The notes: a model not told the origin generated them from the sequence alone. 64,000 nt of DNA from Sphingomonas japonica (GCF_006346325.1 NZ_VDYR01000001.1:1550001-1614000), one strand, 5' to 3'; shown: positions 8,711-17,900, numbered from the stretch's first letter. Made by a program: numbers and translations.

Positions 8711-9481
8711 ATGGCAAACAAGCTCGCCGTCATCACCGGCGCATCGACCGGCATCGGCCTCGAACTGGCCAAGATCGCCTCGCGCGAAGGGTATGATCTG
8801 GTCGTCGTCGCCGACGAGCCCCAGATCGATGCCGCCGCCGGGGGCTTGCAAAGCGGCAGCGGTAGTGTCGAGGCCGTGGAAGCCGACCTCGCCACCTTCG
8901 AAGGCAACGACCGGCTGCTCGCCGCGGTCGGCGGCCGTCCGATCGATGTGCTGATCGCCAATGCCGGACGCGGATTGGGCCATGCCTTTATCGATCAGTC
9001 GGCCGCCGAATGGCGCCGCGTCATCGATACCAACGTCACCGGCACCACCTATCTGCTGCAAAAGGTCGCGCAGAGCATGGCGACGCGCGGCGAGGGCCGT
9101 ATCCTGATCGTCGGATCGATCGCGGGGCTTATCCCCGGCAGCTTTCAGGCGGTGTATAACGGCACCAAAGCCTATCTCGACAGCTTCGCCTATGCGCTGC
9201 GCGACGAGCTGAAGGACAGCGGCGTCTCGATCACGGTGCTGATGCCTGGACCGACCGAAACCGACTTCTTCCGCCGGGCGGGCATGCTCGACACTCCGGT
9301 CGGCAAGGACGACAGCAAGGAGGATCCCGCCAAGACCGCCGCAAACGGGTGGAAGGCGATGATCGACGGGTCCGCGCACGTCGTGTCCGGGTTCAAGAAC
9401 AAGGTCCAGGCGGCGATGTCGCATCTGACACCCGACAGCGTCCTCGCCGGACAGCACCGCAAGATGGCCGAACCGGAATAA
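8711..9481 (+). CDS. Short-chain dehydrogenase/reductase
   Basis: A 256-residue SDR. The cofactor motif is ITGASTGIGLEL (residues 8-19), the structural motif is NAGRG, and the catalytic residues are Ser in IVGSIAG and Tyr/Lys in VYNGTKAY. It is the last gene of the SRPBCC-ADH-SDR operon, one base after the ADH stop. Its substrate is unknown; given the company, a carbonyl detoxification or redox-stress role is plausible but is inference. Confidence 0.87.
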   Translation: MANKLAVITGASTGIGLELAKIASREGYDLVVVADEPQIDAAAGGLQSGSGSVEAVEADLATFEGNDRLLAAVGGRPIDVLIANAGRGLGHAFIDQSAAEWRRVIDTNVTGTTYLLQKVAQSMATRGEGRILIVGSIAGLIPGSFQAVYNGTKAYLDSFAYALRDELKDSGVSITVLMPGPTETDFFRRAGMLDTPVGKDDSKEDPAKTAANGWKAMIDGSAHVVSGFKNKVQAAMSHLTPDSVLAGQHRKMAEPE

Positions 9482-9577
9482 CAGGGCCTTTTCGCCATTC
9501 CGTGACAGCGGGGGTACGGCGTCTTGCAGCGTGCGAAGACGTCCGGCCCCTGCCGCGCGGGGGAGACGCGTCGATTC

Positions 9578-10171
9578 TCAGTTCGCCGCCGCGACCTGCT
9601 GGTCCGCTCCGTAGAATTGCGGCAGCCAGTTACGCGTGACCAGCACTTCACCGCCCATCTTGGTAACCTCGAACAGCGCCGCGGCGAATTCGTCGGGGAC
9701 GCCGATACAGCCATGCGTGGCATAGCCCGCGTCGATCACGCTGCCATGGATCGCGACGCCGCCCCAGGTCAGCCGCTGCATGTACGGCATCGGCGCATTG
9801 TAGAGGTTCGAGATGTGGTCGCGCTTCTTCTGGAGAATCTTGAACGTGCCGGTCGGGGTAGGCTTGGAATCGGCGCCGTACAGAATGAAGGCGCGGCCGA
9901 TCTCCACGCCGCCGCGATAGACGTGCAGCTTCTCGGTCGCGAGATCGACGACGATGCGAACCGGCGCTCCGGCAGGTGCCCCGCTGTCGTCCCAGGCATA
10001 TTCGCCGTGCACCAGCGGCGTATCCGTCTCGAGGATGGTGGTGACGACCGGGCCCTTGTCCCCCACGCCTGCCGCCTGCGCGCCATCGGGTGCGCCGATC
10101 GCCAGCAGCGCCGCGCCGATCAGACCCAGCGTCGCGATACGGATGCGGCGGGCTGCGTTAACCAATGGCAT
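9578..10171 (-). CDS. L,D-transpeptidase (YkuD domain)
   Basis: A 197-residue periplasmic enzyme. L,D-transpeptidases cross-link peptidoglycan 3-3 or attach proteins to it through an active-site cysteine. A signal peptide is visible (about residues 1-33, ending GAQA). The YkuD core has VDLATEKLHVYRGG, PTPTGTFKI, IHGSVIDAGYATHGCI with the catalytic His and Cys, and VTRNWLP. GGGAGGA precedes the ATG by about seven bases. It is transcribed away from the rplJ leader. Confidence 0.9.
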   Translation of the reverse strand: MPLVNAARRIRIATLGLIGAALLAIGAPDGAQAAGVGDKGPVVTTILETDTPLVHGEYAWDDSGAPAGAPVRIVVDLATEKLHVYRGGVEIGRAFILYGADSKPTPTGTFKILQKKRDHISNLYNAPMPYMQRLTWGGVAIHGSVIDAGYATHGCIGVPDEFAAALFEVTKMGGEVLVTRNWLPQFYGADQQVAAAN

Positions 10172-10346
10172 CGATTCGTCCTCCCTGTCCGCACCGATAT
10201 GCTAACGCTTCACAGCCGTGAAAAGCCCCGGATTTCGGACGTTCCGTATCGGGACGGCGCGCTGTGCGTTAACCGGTGAGCGGGATCAGCATTCCAAGCA
10301 GGCCCGCCTGTCGATTAACCATTGCCGGACCACGCGACCGCCCGAC

Positions 10347-10374
10347 TTGACTAACCCCACCAATCGGCTATTGG
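10347..10374 (+). promoter_or_regulatory. Candidate sigma-70 promoter of rplJL
   Basis: TTGACT and TATTGG are separated by 16 bases, about 255 bp upstream of rplJ. This fits a housekeeping promoter with a long leader. The remaining part of the 10172-10630 gap is the leader RNA. The -10 element is weak, so this is tentative. Confidence 0.4.
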
Positions 10375-10409
10375 CCCGCGCTCGCATTGCCGGGGTTCGT
10401 CCCTTGCCG

Positions 10410-10610
10410 TGCACCGTCCGAGACAGTGGGTGGCCGGGATGTGCCCGGCCTTAATCTCCCACCGAGACGGGGAATGAGTTTCACCGCTGCTCGCCTCACG
10501 GCTTGCGCGGGTCACGCCGGAAAGTTCGGCGCTGACGATCATGCCCCTCGGACGAGGGAGCCGGGCAACCGCCCGACTTCCGACGTAACCGGGTCCTTCC
10601 TGACCGGAGG
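10410..10610 (+). promoter_or_regulatory. Candidate ribosomal protein L10 leader (autoregulatory RNA)
   Basis: This roughly 200-base untranslated stretch precedes rplJ. Its most obvious element is a two-tier hairpin at 10426-10462: GTGGG pairs with CCCAC, and inside it GGCCGGG pairs with CCCGGCC, with a one-sided bulge TTAATCT. Such a bulged stem is the kind of structure bound by L10-(L12)4 in known rplJ leaders to repress translation. A second GC-rich stem region follows before the ribosome-binding site GAGGAG. Assignment rests on position and this fold, not on a model search. Confidence 0.6.
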
Positions 10611-10630
10611 GCCATTTTGAGGAGACCGGC

Positions 10631-11146
10631 ATGGATCGTTCCCAGAAGACCGAAGCCGTTGCCGAGCTGAATCGCACCTTCAACGAGGTCGGCGTGGTGG
10701 TTGTCACCCGCAATCTCGGGATGACCGTCAAGCAATCGACGGACCTCCGCAACAAGATGCGGGCAGCCGGCGCGACCTACAGGGTCAGCAAGAACAGCCT
10801 CGCCCGGATCGCGCTCAAGGACACGTCCTATACGGGTCTCGACGACCTGTTGACGGGTCCGGTGGCACTCGGCACCTCGATCGATCCCGTGGCTGCGGCC
10901 AAGGTGATCAGCGATTTCGCCAAGACGAACGACAAGGTCGAGATCGTCGGCGGCGCAATGGGTAGCCAGGTGCTTGACGCGAACGGCATCAAGGCGCTCG
11001 CTGAACTGCCCTCGCTCGATGAACTGCGTGCCAAGATCGTGGGCCTCGTACAGGCGCCTGCGACCAAGCTCGCAACCATCACCCAGGCACCCGCGGCGCA
11101 GCTCGCCCGCGTGCTGTCGGCGTATAGCGAGAAGGAAGCCGCGTAA
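10631..11146 (+). CDS. rplJ: 50S ribosomal protein L10
   Basis: A 171-residue ribosomal protein L10, which anchors the L7/L12 dimers to the large-subunit stalk. Family stretches are MDRSQKTEAVAELN, GATYRVSKNSLARIA and LTGPVALG, with a C-terminal helix that carries the L12-binding region (residues about 140-171). It has the usual length and a strong GAGGAG ribosome-binding site. rplL follows after 56 bp, and expression is likely controlled by the leader upstream. Confidence 0.98.
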   Translation: MDRSQKTEAVAELNRTFNEVGVVVVTRNLGMTVKQSTDLRNKMRAAGATYRVSKNSLARIALKDTSYTGLDDLLTGPVALGTSIDPVAAAKVISDFAKTNDKVEIVGGAMGSQVLDANGIKALAELPSLDELRAKIVGLVQAPATKLATITQAPAAQLARVLSAYSEKEAA

Positions 11147-11202
11147 CCGCGCGGTTTTGCTGACCTACTTTCCTGATCCAACCGATTCTAGTGGAGAATA
11201 TC

Positions 11203-11583
11203 ATGGCTGACCTGAACAAGCTCGTCGATGCACTGAGCGAACTGACCGTCCTCGAAGCCGCCGAGCTGTCGAAGATGCTCGAAGAGAAGTGGGGCGTTTC
11301 GGCTGCTGCCGCGGTTGCGGCCGCACCGGCAGCCGGCGGCGCCGGCGGCGGTGCCGCTGCTGCCGAAGAGCAGACCGAATTCGACGTGATCCTGACCGGC
11401 GACGGCGGCAAGAAGATCAACGTCATTAAGGAAGTCCGCGCGATCACGTCGCTCGGCCTGACCGAAGCCAAGGCGCTGGTCGAGGGTGCGCCCAAGGCCG
11501 TCAAGGAAGGCGTTTCGAAGGACGAGGCCGAAAAGATCAAGGCCCAGCTCGAAGCCGCTGGCGCGACCGTCGAGGTCAAGTAA
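11203..11583 (+). CDS. rplL: 50S ribosomal protein L7/L12
   Basis: A 126-residue stalk protein that recruits translation factors to the ribosome. The N-terminal dimerisation domain ([20 protein letters not shown]) is followed by an Ala/Gly hinge around residues 38-55 and the C-terminal factor-binding domain with [20 protein letters not shown]. The ATG at 11203 is preferred over an in-frame GTG at 11191 because GGAG sits eight bases upstream and the protein then begins MADL as expected. It is the last gene before a strong terminator. Confidence 0.98.
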   Translation: MADLNKLVDALSELTVLEAAELSKMLEEKWGVSAAAAVAAAPAAGGAGGGAAAAEEQTEFDVILTGDGGKKINVIKEVRAITSLGLTEAKALVEGAPKAVKEGVSKDEAEKIKAQLEAAGATVEVK

Positions 11584-11624
11584 TCGGCCTCGCCCCGCCT
11601 GCTGGCGGGGATTGGTTGAACAAG

Positions 11625-11657
11625 AGGGGCGGTCCAGCGATGGACCGCCCCTTTTTC
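11625..11657 (+). terminator. Intrinsic terminator of rplJL
   Basis: AGGGGCGGTCCA and TGGACCGCCCCT form a 12-bp perfect stem around the loop GCGA, followed by TTTTTC. It lies about 40 bp after the rplL stop. A smaller hairpin CCCCGCC/GGCGGGG precedes it at about 11593. Confidence 0.9.
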
Positions 11658-11658
11658 G

Positions 11659-12933
11659 TTATTGTGCGGCGAAACCCTGCTCGGCGGCAATCGCCGCTAG
11701 TGCCGCCCGCTCCCACGGCATCGCCAGTCGCTCCTCGCCATAAGCGAGCGCATGTCCGGCGATGGACTGGGCCGCCTCGCCCATGACGGCAGGATCGCTG
11801 TCGCGCAGCGCCGCCACGCAGTGCACCACGCGCGCGAGCACTTCGAACATGGCAGCCCCATCGCGGACGATGGGGTCGAACAGCATTGCGAAGAGATCAT
11901 CAGCAGCCAACCGCGGCGCGAACACGCGATCATAGCAGGGCTGCTCCGCACCGCGCAGCGCCGCGCCATATTCGATCAGGGCGCGCAGCGCCGCGCCGAG
12001 CACTTCGATCGCAGTCCCGGGATCGTTGACCGCAGGCGACAATGCCCGTGACGCGATCTCGGACAGAACCACAAGTCCGAACCGCGGATCATGATCGAAC
12101 GCTCGGTTGCGATCGATCGAGAAACAGTCGCGCAGTTCCTCGCGCGCCGCGTCGCCCGGCGAAGGTTCGACGTAAAGAAGCGTCCGGTTCGGATGCACCA
12201 CCGACCCGGGAAGCAGCTGAAGATAGACGCGCAGGTCGTTGTCCTCGGCAATTTCCTGCAACGCTCCGCAGTCAATATGCGTGATTGGTCCCGTCCGCTC
12301 ATGCCGGATCGGGATAGCCCCCGGACCCGCCGAACGTTGCGGCAATGCCCCCAATCCCGGGCGGGCGCCCGCCTCGCGCAGCGCTTCGATCGTCGCCCTC
12401 TCCACGCGGTGAATGGTGTCTCCGACTCTCCCGAAACGTCCGAGCGCGTCGATCCAGCGCAGCAGCGCCAGGGTGATGAGTACCAGGACGACCAGCGTGG
12501 AAAAGAACAGCAACACGCGGCCGCGAGCGTCGTACACCCCTGCCGAAAGCCCGATGATCCCGACGATCGCGAACAAGAAACTGCCGACAAAGGTCGATAG
12601 CGCATTCTGCGCCACGGGGTCCGACAGTAACAGCTTGGTCGAGCGCGGCGTCGCGTTCGAAGTCGCCGATGCATAGGCTGACACCGCGATCGACAGCGAG
12701 AACGTCGTCACTGCGAGCATGCTCGATGCGATGATGTTGAGGAGGCTCTGTACCGATCCGGATGCCAGCGTCAGATCGGGCTGATACGGCAGATAGGGCG
12801 AGATGATGGCAGCGACGACTGCGACCGCCACTGCCGCAACGCTGAACAATACGGTGCGCAACCATACCTGCTTGCCCACCTGGCGCAGCAGCCAGCCGGT
12901 CCGGCCAATCAACGCGTTGCTGGTGCTTGCCAT
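11659..12933 (-). CDS. DUF2254 family membrane protein
   Basis: A 424-residue inner-membrane protein of the DUF2254 family, function unknown. Four hydrophobic helices occupy the first 165 residues (for example VLFSVAAVAVAVVAAIISP and VLLFFSTLVVLVLITLALL). The cytoplasmic C-terminal half contains the conserved IDRNRAFDHDPRFGLVVLSEIASRALSPAVNDPGTA region (around residue 280). The ATG has AGGG seven to ten bases upstream. It converges with rplL across the shared terminator region. Confidence 0.85.
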   Translation of the reverse strand: MASTSNALIGRTGWLLRQVGKQVWLRTVLFSVAAVAVAVVAAIISPYLPYQPDLTLASGSVQSLLNIIASSMLAVTTFSLSIAVSAYASATSNATPRSTKLLLSDPVAQNALSTFVGSFLFAIVGIIGLSAGVYDARGRVLLFFSTLVVLVLITLALLRWIDALGRFGRVGDTIHRVERATIEALREAGARPGLGALPQRSAGPGAIPIRHERTGPITHIDCGALQEIAEDNDLRVYLQLLPGSVVHPNRTLLYVEPSPGDAAREELRDCFSIDRNRAFDHDPRFGLVVLSEIASRALSPAVNDPGTAIEVLGAALRALIEYGAALRGAEQPCYDRVFAPRLAADDLFAMLFDPIVRDGAAMFEVLARVVHCVAALRDSDPAVMGEAAQSIAGHALAYGEERLAMPWERAALAAIAAEQGFAAQ

Positions 12934-12978
12934 CGCTTTCCCTACCCCGCGGCAAGGGCGGGGTCCAATGCGATAGGC

Positions 12979-14397
12979 TTATGGCACAGTCACCCGCTTG
13001 AACGTTGCGCCCTTCAACTCCGGCAGTGCCTTGAGCTGCGGTTCGACCGTCGCCAGATCGCCGACCACCACCAATGTCGCCTGGTCGATCGGCAGCGTCG
13101 CCTCTGCCGCCTGCGTCATCGCCTGCGGGGACACCGCCAGCACCGCCGGGACATAGTTCTGCAGCCAATTGTCGGGCAGCCCGAGGGCGTCGCGTTCGGC
13201 AAGTGTGCCGACCAGTGCGGGAGCGGTGGCGTTCTGGATCGCGAACAGCCCGGCAAGGTACCGCCCCATGCCGGTCGCTTCCTCGGCGGGCGGCGGCGTG
13301 GTCTGGAGCGTGCGCATCTCCTTGAACACTTCGCTGAGCGACGCGCCGGTCACCGCGGTGGTGACGTCGGCGTTGAACGTCCAGCGGCCGCCATAGGGCG
13401 TGTGGTCGTACGACGAGTAGGGCGAATAGGTGTAGCCCTTATCCTCGCGAATGTTGCGGGTGATGCGCGAGCTGAATGATCCGCCGAGCAGCGCGTCGGT
13501 GACGCGCAGCGGGATATCGCCGGTCGTGCCGGGAGCAGGCGCGGGATAGGCGATGCGCAGCGTCGTCTGCGGCGCGCCGGGGCGATCGACCAGCACAAGC
13601 TGCGGTCCCTTGACGGGGGTCGGCGGCAACATCCGCCGCTCCGCACCCGCTTTCCAGTCGCCGAATGCCGCCTCCACCGCGGCCTTGACCGACGCGGCAT
13701 CGAACTTGCCGGCGATGTAGAGCCGCGCGCGCTTCGCACCGAAATTGTCGGCATAGAAGCGCTTCACCTGATCGATCGTATAGCCGTCGAGCTTGGCCGC
13801 GCTTGGGAACAGCGAGCCATATGGATGCTGCGTCCCGTAATAGGTCCGGGCCAGCGCGGCGTCGGCCAGGCTGCCCGGATCAGCCAGGGCCTGTGCCAGC
13901 TGCCGCGACCAGTTGCCCTTCACACGCGCGAGCTCGCCCGCCGGAAACGCCGGACGACGCGCGACGTCGCCGACCAGCGCGATCGCGTCGGCGGCGTGTT
14001 CGGACAGCACGTTCATCGACACGCTGGTGACGTCGCCGCTCACCCCGGTCGAAAGCCCGCCGCCCATGTCGGCCGCGGCGGTCGCGATCGCCGCGGCATC
14101 GCGATTGCCCGCCGCCTGCTTCATCATGTCGGCAGTCAGGTCGGACAGCCACGTGTCGCCGCCTTCGTCGACCGCGCCGGCATAGATGCGCAGCGACACC
14201 ACCGTCTTCGGCGTGACGCCGTAGGGGATCAGCGTCACCTCCATGCCGTTGGCCAGCGTATAACTCTCATACGCCGGGACGTTGAACGGCTTTGGCTCGC
14301 CGATCGGCGGCGCGGGCGGGAATTGCTGCGCGATCGCCGGGGCAGCGATGCCTGCCAGCAACGCCGCGGCGAAAATCATGCGAAGGCTCGACATCAT
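12979..14397 (-). CDS. M16 family peptidase, non-catalytic partner
   Basis: A 472-residue periplasmic M16-family protein with a signal peptide (residues about 1-23, ending AIAQ). The inverted zinc motif HxxEH is absent: at the equivalent position (LSDLTADMM) Asp86, Ala89 and Asp90 replace His, Glu and His. The C-terminal half keeps the R/Y region (GGSFSSRITRNIREDKGYTY) that shapes the substrate pocket. It overlaps the catalytic M16 gene by four bases, so the two should be made together and pair as a heterodimer, as in mitochondrial processing peptidase. Confidence 0.9.
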   Translation of the reverse strand: MMSSLRMIFAAALLAGIAAPAIAQQFPPAPPIGEPKPFNVPAYESYTLANGMEVTLIPYGVTPKTVVSLRIYAGAVDEGGDTWLSDLTADMMKQAAGNRDAAAIATAAADMGGGLSTGVSGDVTSVSMNVLSEHAADAIALVGDVARRPAFPAGELARVKGNWSRQLAQALADPGSLADAALARTYYGTQHPYGSLFPSAAKLDGYTIDQVKRFYADNFGAKRARLYIAGKFDAASVKAAVEAAFGDWKAGAERRMLPPTPVKGPQLVLVDRPGAPQTTLRIAYPAPAPGTTGDIPLRVTDALLGGSFSSRITRNIREDKGYTYSPYSSYDHTPYGGRWTFNADVTTAVTGASLSEVFKEMRTLQTTPPPAEEATGMGRYLAGLFAIQNATAPALVGTLAERDALGLPDNWLQNYVPAVLAVSPQAMTQAAEATLPIDQATLVVVGDLATVEPQLKALPELKGATFKRVTVP

Positions 14398-15803
14398 TGT
14401 GCTCCCGCGGCGGCGGGTGCCGCGGCGCCCGGCTGGATGACGTGGATCGACCGGTTGGTCGGGCGCAGATATTCCTGTGCGGTCTTTTGAATCAGCGCGG
14501 GCGTGACCTTGGCGAACCCGTCCTCGATGCGGTTGATCGCCTGCGGATCGTCGTCGAACAGCGCATAGACCGCGAGCAGATCGATCAGCCCGACACGCCC
14601 CGGCCCGTCGACCGTGCTGTAGAGCGCCGAGCGCATCTTGGTCCGCGCGCGCTCGAGTTCGGCGGTGGCAACGGGCTTCGAGCGCAGATCCTCGACGACG
14701 CTGTCGACCAGCTTCGTGATCGCTTCATGGCCGATCGTGGGATCGTGCTGGAAGCTGAACGCCCACAGCATCGGCCCCTTGTAATTGAACATGTTGCCCA
14801 GCGCGTTGATACCACCATCGACCGATCCAGTGACGCCCTCCTCCTGCACCAGCTTGGCATGGAGACGGCTGTCGTCGCCCTGCACCAGCATCATGTCGAT
14901 CAGCCCCATCGCATACCATTCGGGGGTGCCGCGCGGCGGCACGTGATAGCCCGCCGAATAGCCGGGGCGCGGCGCGAGCTTGTCGACGCGGCTTTTGAAC
15001 TTGGCCTCGGTCTGGCGCGGTTCGGAGATATCGGGCTGCGCGACCTTGGGCTTGTTGGGCATCGCGCCGAAATATCTCTCGACCATTGCGCGCGTCGCCG
15101 CATAGTCGAGGTCGCCGGCGACGACGAGCACCGCGTTGGACGGCCGATAGTAGTTGTCGAAGAATTGCTTCGAATCCGCCACCGTCGCTGCTTCGAGCTG
15201 GTCGAGCTCGCCGTAGAAATTGTGCGCATTGTGCCAGTTGGTGTTGGCGAGCATCGGCAGGTCGATCCACGGCCAGCCGCCATAGGGCTGGTTGAGGACG
15301 TTGACCTTGACCTCGTTGGCGACGACGCCCTGCTGGTTCTTGAGGACCACATCGTCGATTACCGGCCGCGCCATGCGATCGGCTTCCAGCCACAGCAGCC
15401 GTTCGAGCGCGTTCGACGGCGTGATCTCGAAATAATTGGTGAAGTCGAACCGGGTCGAGCCGTTGTTGAGGCCGCCGACATTGGTGATGGTGGTGTCGAA
15501 TACGCCCTTGGGCGCGTTTGCCGATCCCTGGAACATCAGATGCTCGAACAGGTGGGCGAACCCGGTGCGGTCGCGCGGCTCGACGCGGAAACCGATACCG
15601 TAATAGACGCCGACCGTCACCGTCGGCGCCAGCGTGTCGCGCGACAGCACGACCTTGAGCCCGCTGGGCAGCGTGAAATACTGCATGTCGACTGCCAGCC
15701 GCGCCGCTGCGGCCTGCGCCTGCGGCGGATCCTTGGCGATCGCGGCCCCCGGCATCAGCGCCGCCGCGCCCGCCATCAACGCCAATCCAAGTCTCGCTCG
15801 CAT
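14394..15803 (-). CDS. M16 family zinc metallopeptidase, catalytic subunit
   Basis: A 469-residue periplasmic zinc peptidase. The inverted zinc motif is intact as HLFEH (His84, Glu87, His88) with a downstream Glu in VVANEVKVNVLNQPYGG. The start at 15803 is preferred over the ATG at 15818 because GGGGGAG lies six bases upstream and the product begins with a clean signal peptide (MRARLGLALMAGAAALMPGA). It is co-transcribed with the inactive partner. A heterodimeric pair of this kind has been characterised in Sphingomonas sp. A1. Substrates are probably short peptides or signal peptides. Confidence 0.92.
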   Translation of the reverse strand: MRARLGLALMAGAAALMPGAAIAKDPPQAQAAAARLAVDMQYFTLPSGLKVVLSRDTLAPTVTVGVYYGIGFRVEPRDRTGFAHLFEHLMFQGSANAPKGVFDTTITNVGGLNNGSTRFDFTNYFEITPSNALERLLWLEADRMARPVIDDVVLKNQQGVVANEVKVNVLNQPYGGWPWIDLPMLANTNWHNAHNFYGELDQLEAATVADSKQFFDNYYRPSNAVLVVAGDLDYAATRAMVERYFGAMPNKPKVAQPDISEPRQTEAKFKSRVDKLAPRPGYSAGYHVPPRGTPEWYAMGLIDMMLVQGDDSRLHAKLVQEEGVTGSVDGGINALGNMFNYKGPMLWAFSFQHDPTIGHEAITKLVDSVVEDLRSKPVATAELERARTKMRSALYSTVDGPGRVGLIDLLAVYALFDDDPQAINRIEDGFAKVTPALIQKTAQEYLRPTNRSIHVIQPGAAAPAAAGAQ

Positions 15804-15872
15804 CGCCGACTCCCCCATCGAACTGTGTTAGCGCGATGCTACAGCAACCAGTGAATCGTGCAACCGGATTGA

Positions 15873-17147
15873 CTATCCCGCCATGCGCAGCGGCGGTGCC
15901 GCAGGCGAGACGTGCTGCCGCGCCGCAAGCCGATCGAACATCCGCGGCTCGCCGTCGAACGGCAGCGGGCCGAGCCGGTCGCTCCCGCTGCGCTCGCGGC
16001 CGATCAGGAACGCCGCCGACGCGCGCTTGCCGGTGGTCAGCCCCGAACGGAAGCGAGCGCCGACGACCAGCAGCGGCACAAACACGCGGCGCTCGCCCGC
16101 TGCGACGGCGTGGATCATCGCCTTGGGAATGGTCAGCCCGGCGTCGAACCGACGCGACTCACCCGGCGCGAGCGCGAACGGATTGTGCGTGCGCGGATCG
16201 GGAATTTCGCCGAGCAGCGCGGCAATCTCGGCATCCTGCTGGGCATGCGCGGTGCGCAGGAATGCCGACAACAGGATGTGCTCGGCGCGCGCCTCGCCGC
16301 GGTTGGTGACGACGATCGAGAAATCGACGACGCCTTCGAGTATCGTCATGCCCGCGCGATGCGGAACCAGCGCGATATCGAGCGGAGCCGCCGCCGTGGC
16401 GGGTCGCGATGCCGGGGTCAGGAACGCGGGGGCCCGAGGCGCCGCCACTTCCGGAGAGGCGGATGGCGACGTTCGGGATGCGACCGGAATTGCCGGCGCA
16501 GCGATTGGCGGCTCCGGCTCGGCGATGACTGTTGTCTCCTCCTCCTCCGCTTCGTCGCTGCCGCGGCCGCGCTTGCGGGCAAAGGCAATGCCGCCGACCG
16601 CGACCAGCACCGCCGCGATCCCCAGCAGCCACGGCCAGCCACTGGCATCGTCGCGAGGTTCGGCCGCGGACCCTGTATCGGGCATCCCGGATTGCTGCGG
16701 CGGGAGTTCGGCGGACGGTTCGACCGGCGACGGCGCAGTGACCGGCGTGGCGGCGGGCTGATCGGAAACCGGAGCCTCGACCGGCGCAGTCTCGGTCGCG
16801 ACCGGATCGGCGGTTGCAGCGCGGCGATCCGGTGCGGGTGTCGCACGCGGGGGCGCGGTCGCGCGCGGTGGCACGACCACCACCGGGTCCGCCGCCGTTG
16901 CAGGCGCCTGCTCCACAGGCGTGGGCGAAGGCGTCGGCGCTGGCGCTGGAGTCGGCGCTGGCGTGCTGCCGCTTCCCGATGGCAGCGAATAGGTGATCGG
17001 CGGCGTGATGCGGCTTGGCTGCGGCGTCGGTGTAGGGGTTGGCGTGATGCCCGGGATCACCTGCGCCCGAGCGGGGGCGGCCGCGCAGAACGCCGATGAC
17101 GCCAACAGGACGGCGGTGATTCTTCGTAAGTCGCGGGAACGATGCAT
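15873..17147 (-). CDS. Proline-rich secreted/membrane protein of unknown function
   Basis: A 424-residue protein. The ATG at 17147 opens a signal peptide (ITAVLLASSAFCAAAPARA). Residues about 30-160 are low-complexity Pro/Thr/Ala repeats (TPTPTPTPQP, APTPAPAPTPSPTP). A single membrane helix follows (WPWLLGIAAVLVAVGGIAFA, about residues 170-190) with a basic stop sequence RKRGRG, then an acidic linker. The last 140 residues are a compact domain (VVDFSIVVTNRGEARAEHIL, FALAPGESRRFDAGL) that looks like an immunoglobulin-like beta-sandwich. The topology suggests a periplasmic proline-rich arm and a cytoplasmic folded domain. I do not recognise a named family. Confidence 0.6.
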   Translation of the reverse strand: MHRSRDLRRITAVLLASSAFCAAAPARAQVIPGITPTPTPTPQPSRITPPITYSLPSGSGSTPAPTPAPAPTPSPTPVEQAPATAADPVVVVPPRATAPPRATPAPDRRAATADPVATETAPVEAPVSDQPAATPVTAPSPVEPSAELPPQQSGMPDTGSAAEPRDDASGWPWLLGIAAVLVAVGGIAFARKRGRGSDEAEEEETTVIAEPEPPIAAPAIPVASRTSPSASPEVAAPRAPAFLTPASRPATAAAPLDIALVPHRAGMTILEGVVDFSIVVTNRGEARAEHILLSAFLRTAHAQQDAEIAALLGEIPDPRTHNPFALAPGESRRFDAGLTIPKAMIHAVAAGERRVFVPLLVVGARFRSGLTTGKRASAAFLIGRERSGSDRLGPLPFDGEPRMFDRLAARQHVSPAAPPLRMAG

Positions 17148-17305
17148 CCTCGCGCCATACTGCCCGGCGCGGCAAAGCCCTTGCGCGATCTTCGACGATG
17201 CGATGGACCGAGCAAATCGAGCGCCAATCCGAAGCTGCGGCGGCGGATGTCGACACCGACGCCCTGCTCGACTAGCCGGGACGCGGATATCTTGCGGAGC
17301 GCATC

Positions 17306-17884
17306 TTGGCCCGAACCCAGGCCGCCGATTTCGAACAACGCCAGGCAGCGATCGTCGATCGCGCTGCACGGCTGTTCGCGGGATCAGGATTTCGCGGCAC
17401 CTCGATCGCCGACATCGCCGCCGCGTGCGAGACGTCCAAATCGCTGATCTATCATTATTATCCGTCCAAGGAGGACGTGCTGTATGCGGTGATGGCGTCG
17501 CATGTCGATCAACTGGTCGATGACGTTGCGGCGGTGCGCGCTTCGACGGAGGGGGCGACGGGACGGTTGCGGCTGCTGCTCCAGAAATTCATGGCGCATT
17601 ATGTCGGTGCCGCCGACCGGCAGAAAGTCCTGCTCAACGAACTCGCCAACCTGCCGCCGGAGCGCCGCCGGACGATCGTCGCCAAACAGCGCGGGATCGT
17701 CGAAGCAGTGCGGGCGCTGCTGATCGAGATCGACCCAATGCTCGCCGCCGATCGGGCAACGGCGCAGACCATGCTGCTGTTCGGTGCGATCAACTGGACC
17801 CACACCTGGTTCGATCCTGCCGGCGCGCTGAGTGCCGACGCGATCGCCGATATGGCGCTGGAGATGGTGGCCAAGCCGGGCTGA
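17306..17884 (+). CDS. TetR family transcriptional regulator (PaaR type)
   Basis: A 192-residue TetR repressor. The N-terminal helix-turn-helix is clear (AARLFAGSGFRGTSIADIAA, SKSLIYHYYPSKEDVLYAVM). The C-terminal domain should bind an effector, by analogy phenylacetyl-CoA. It begins with TTG, supported by GGAG six bases upstream; no better ATG exists in frame. It converges with paaE, 16 bp away, so it is the obvious local regulator of the phenylacetate genes. The likely target is the palindrome between paaA and paaZ. The link is by context. Confidence 0.8.
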   Translation: MARTQAADFEQRQAAIVDRAARLFAGSGFRGTSIADIAAACETSKSLIYHYYPSKEDVLYAVMASHVDQLVDDVAAVRASTEGATGRLRLLLQKFMAHYVGAADRQKVLLNELANLPPERRRTIVAKQRGIVEAVRALLIEIDPMLAADRATAQTMLLFGAINWTHTWFDPAGALSADAIADMALEMVAKPG

Positions 17885-17900
17885 ACGGCGGCAGTTCAGG

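Noticed and set aside
7363..8961. Open frame of about 532 codons antisense to the alcohol dehydrogenase
   Set aside because: Shadow of three well-supported rightward genes.
16900..17060. Short tandem repeats as a CRISPR-like or satellite array
   Set aside because: The repeats encode the Thr-Pro/Ala-Pro arm of the proline-rich protein in frame; they are protein low complexity, not spaced direct repeats.
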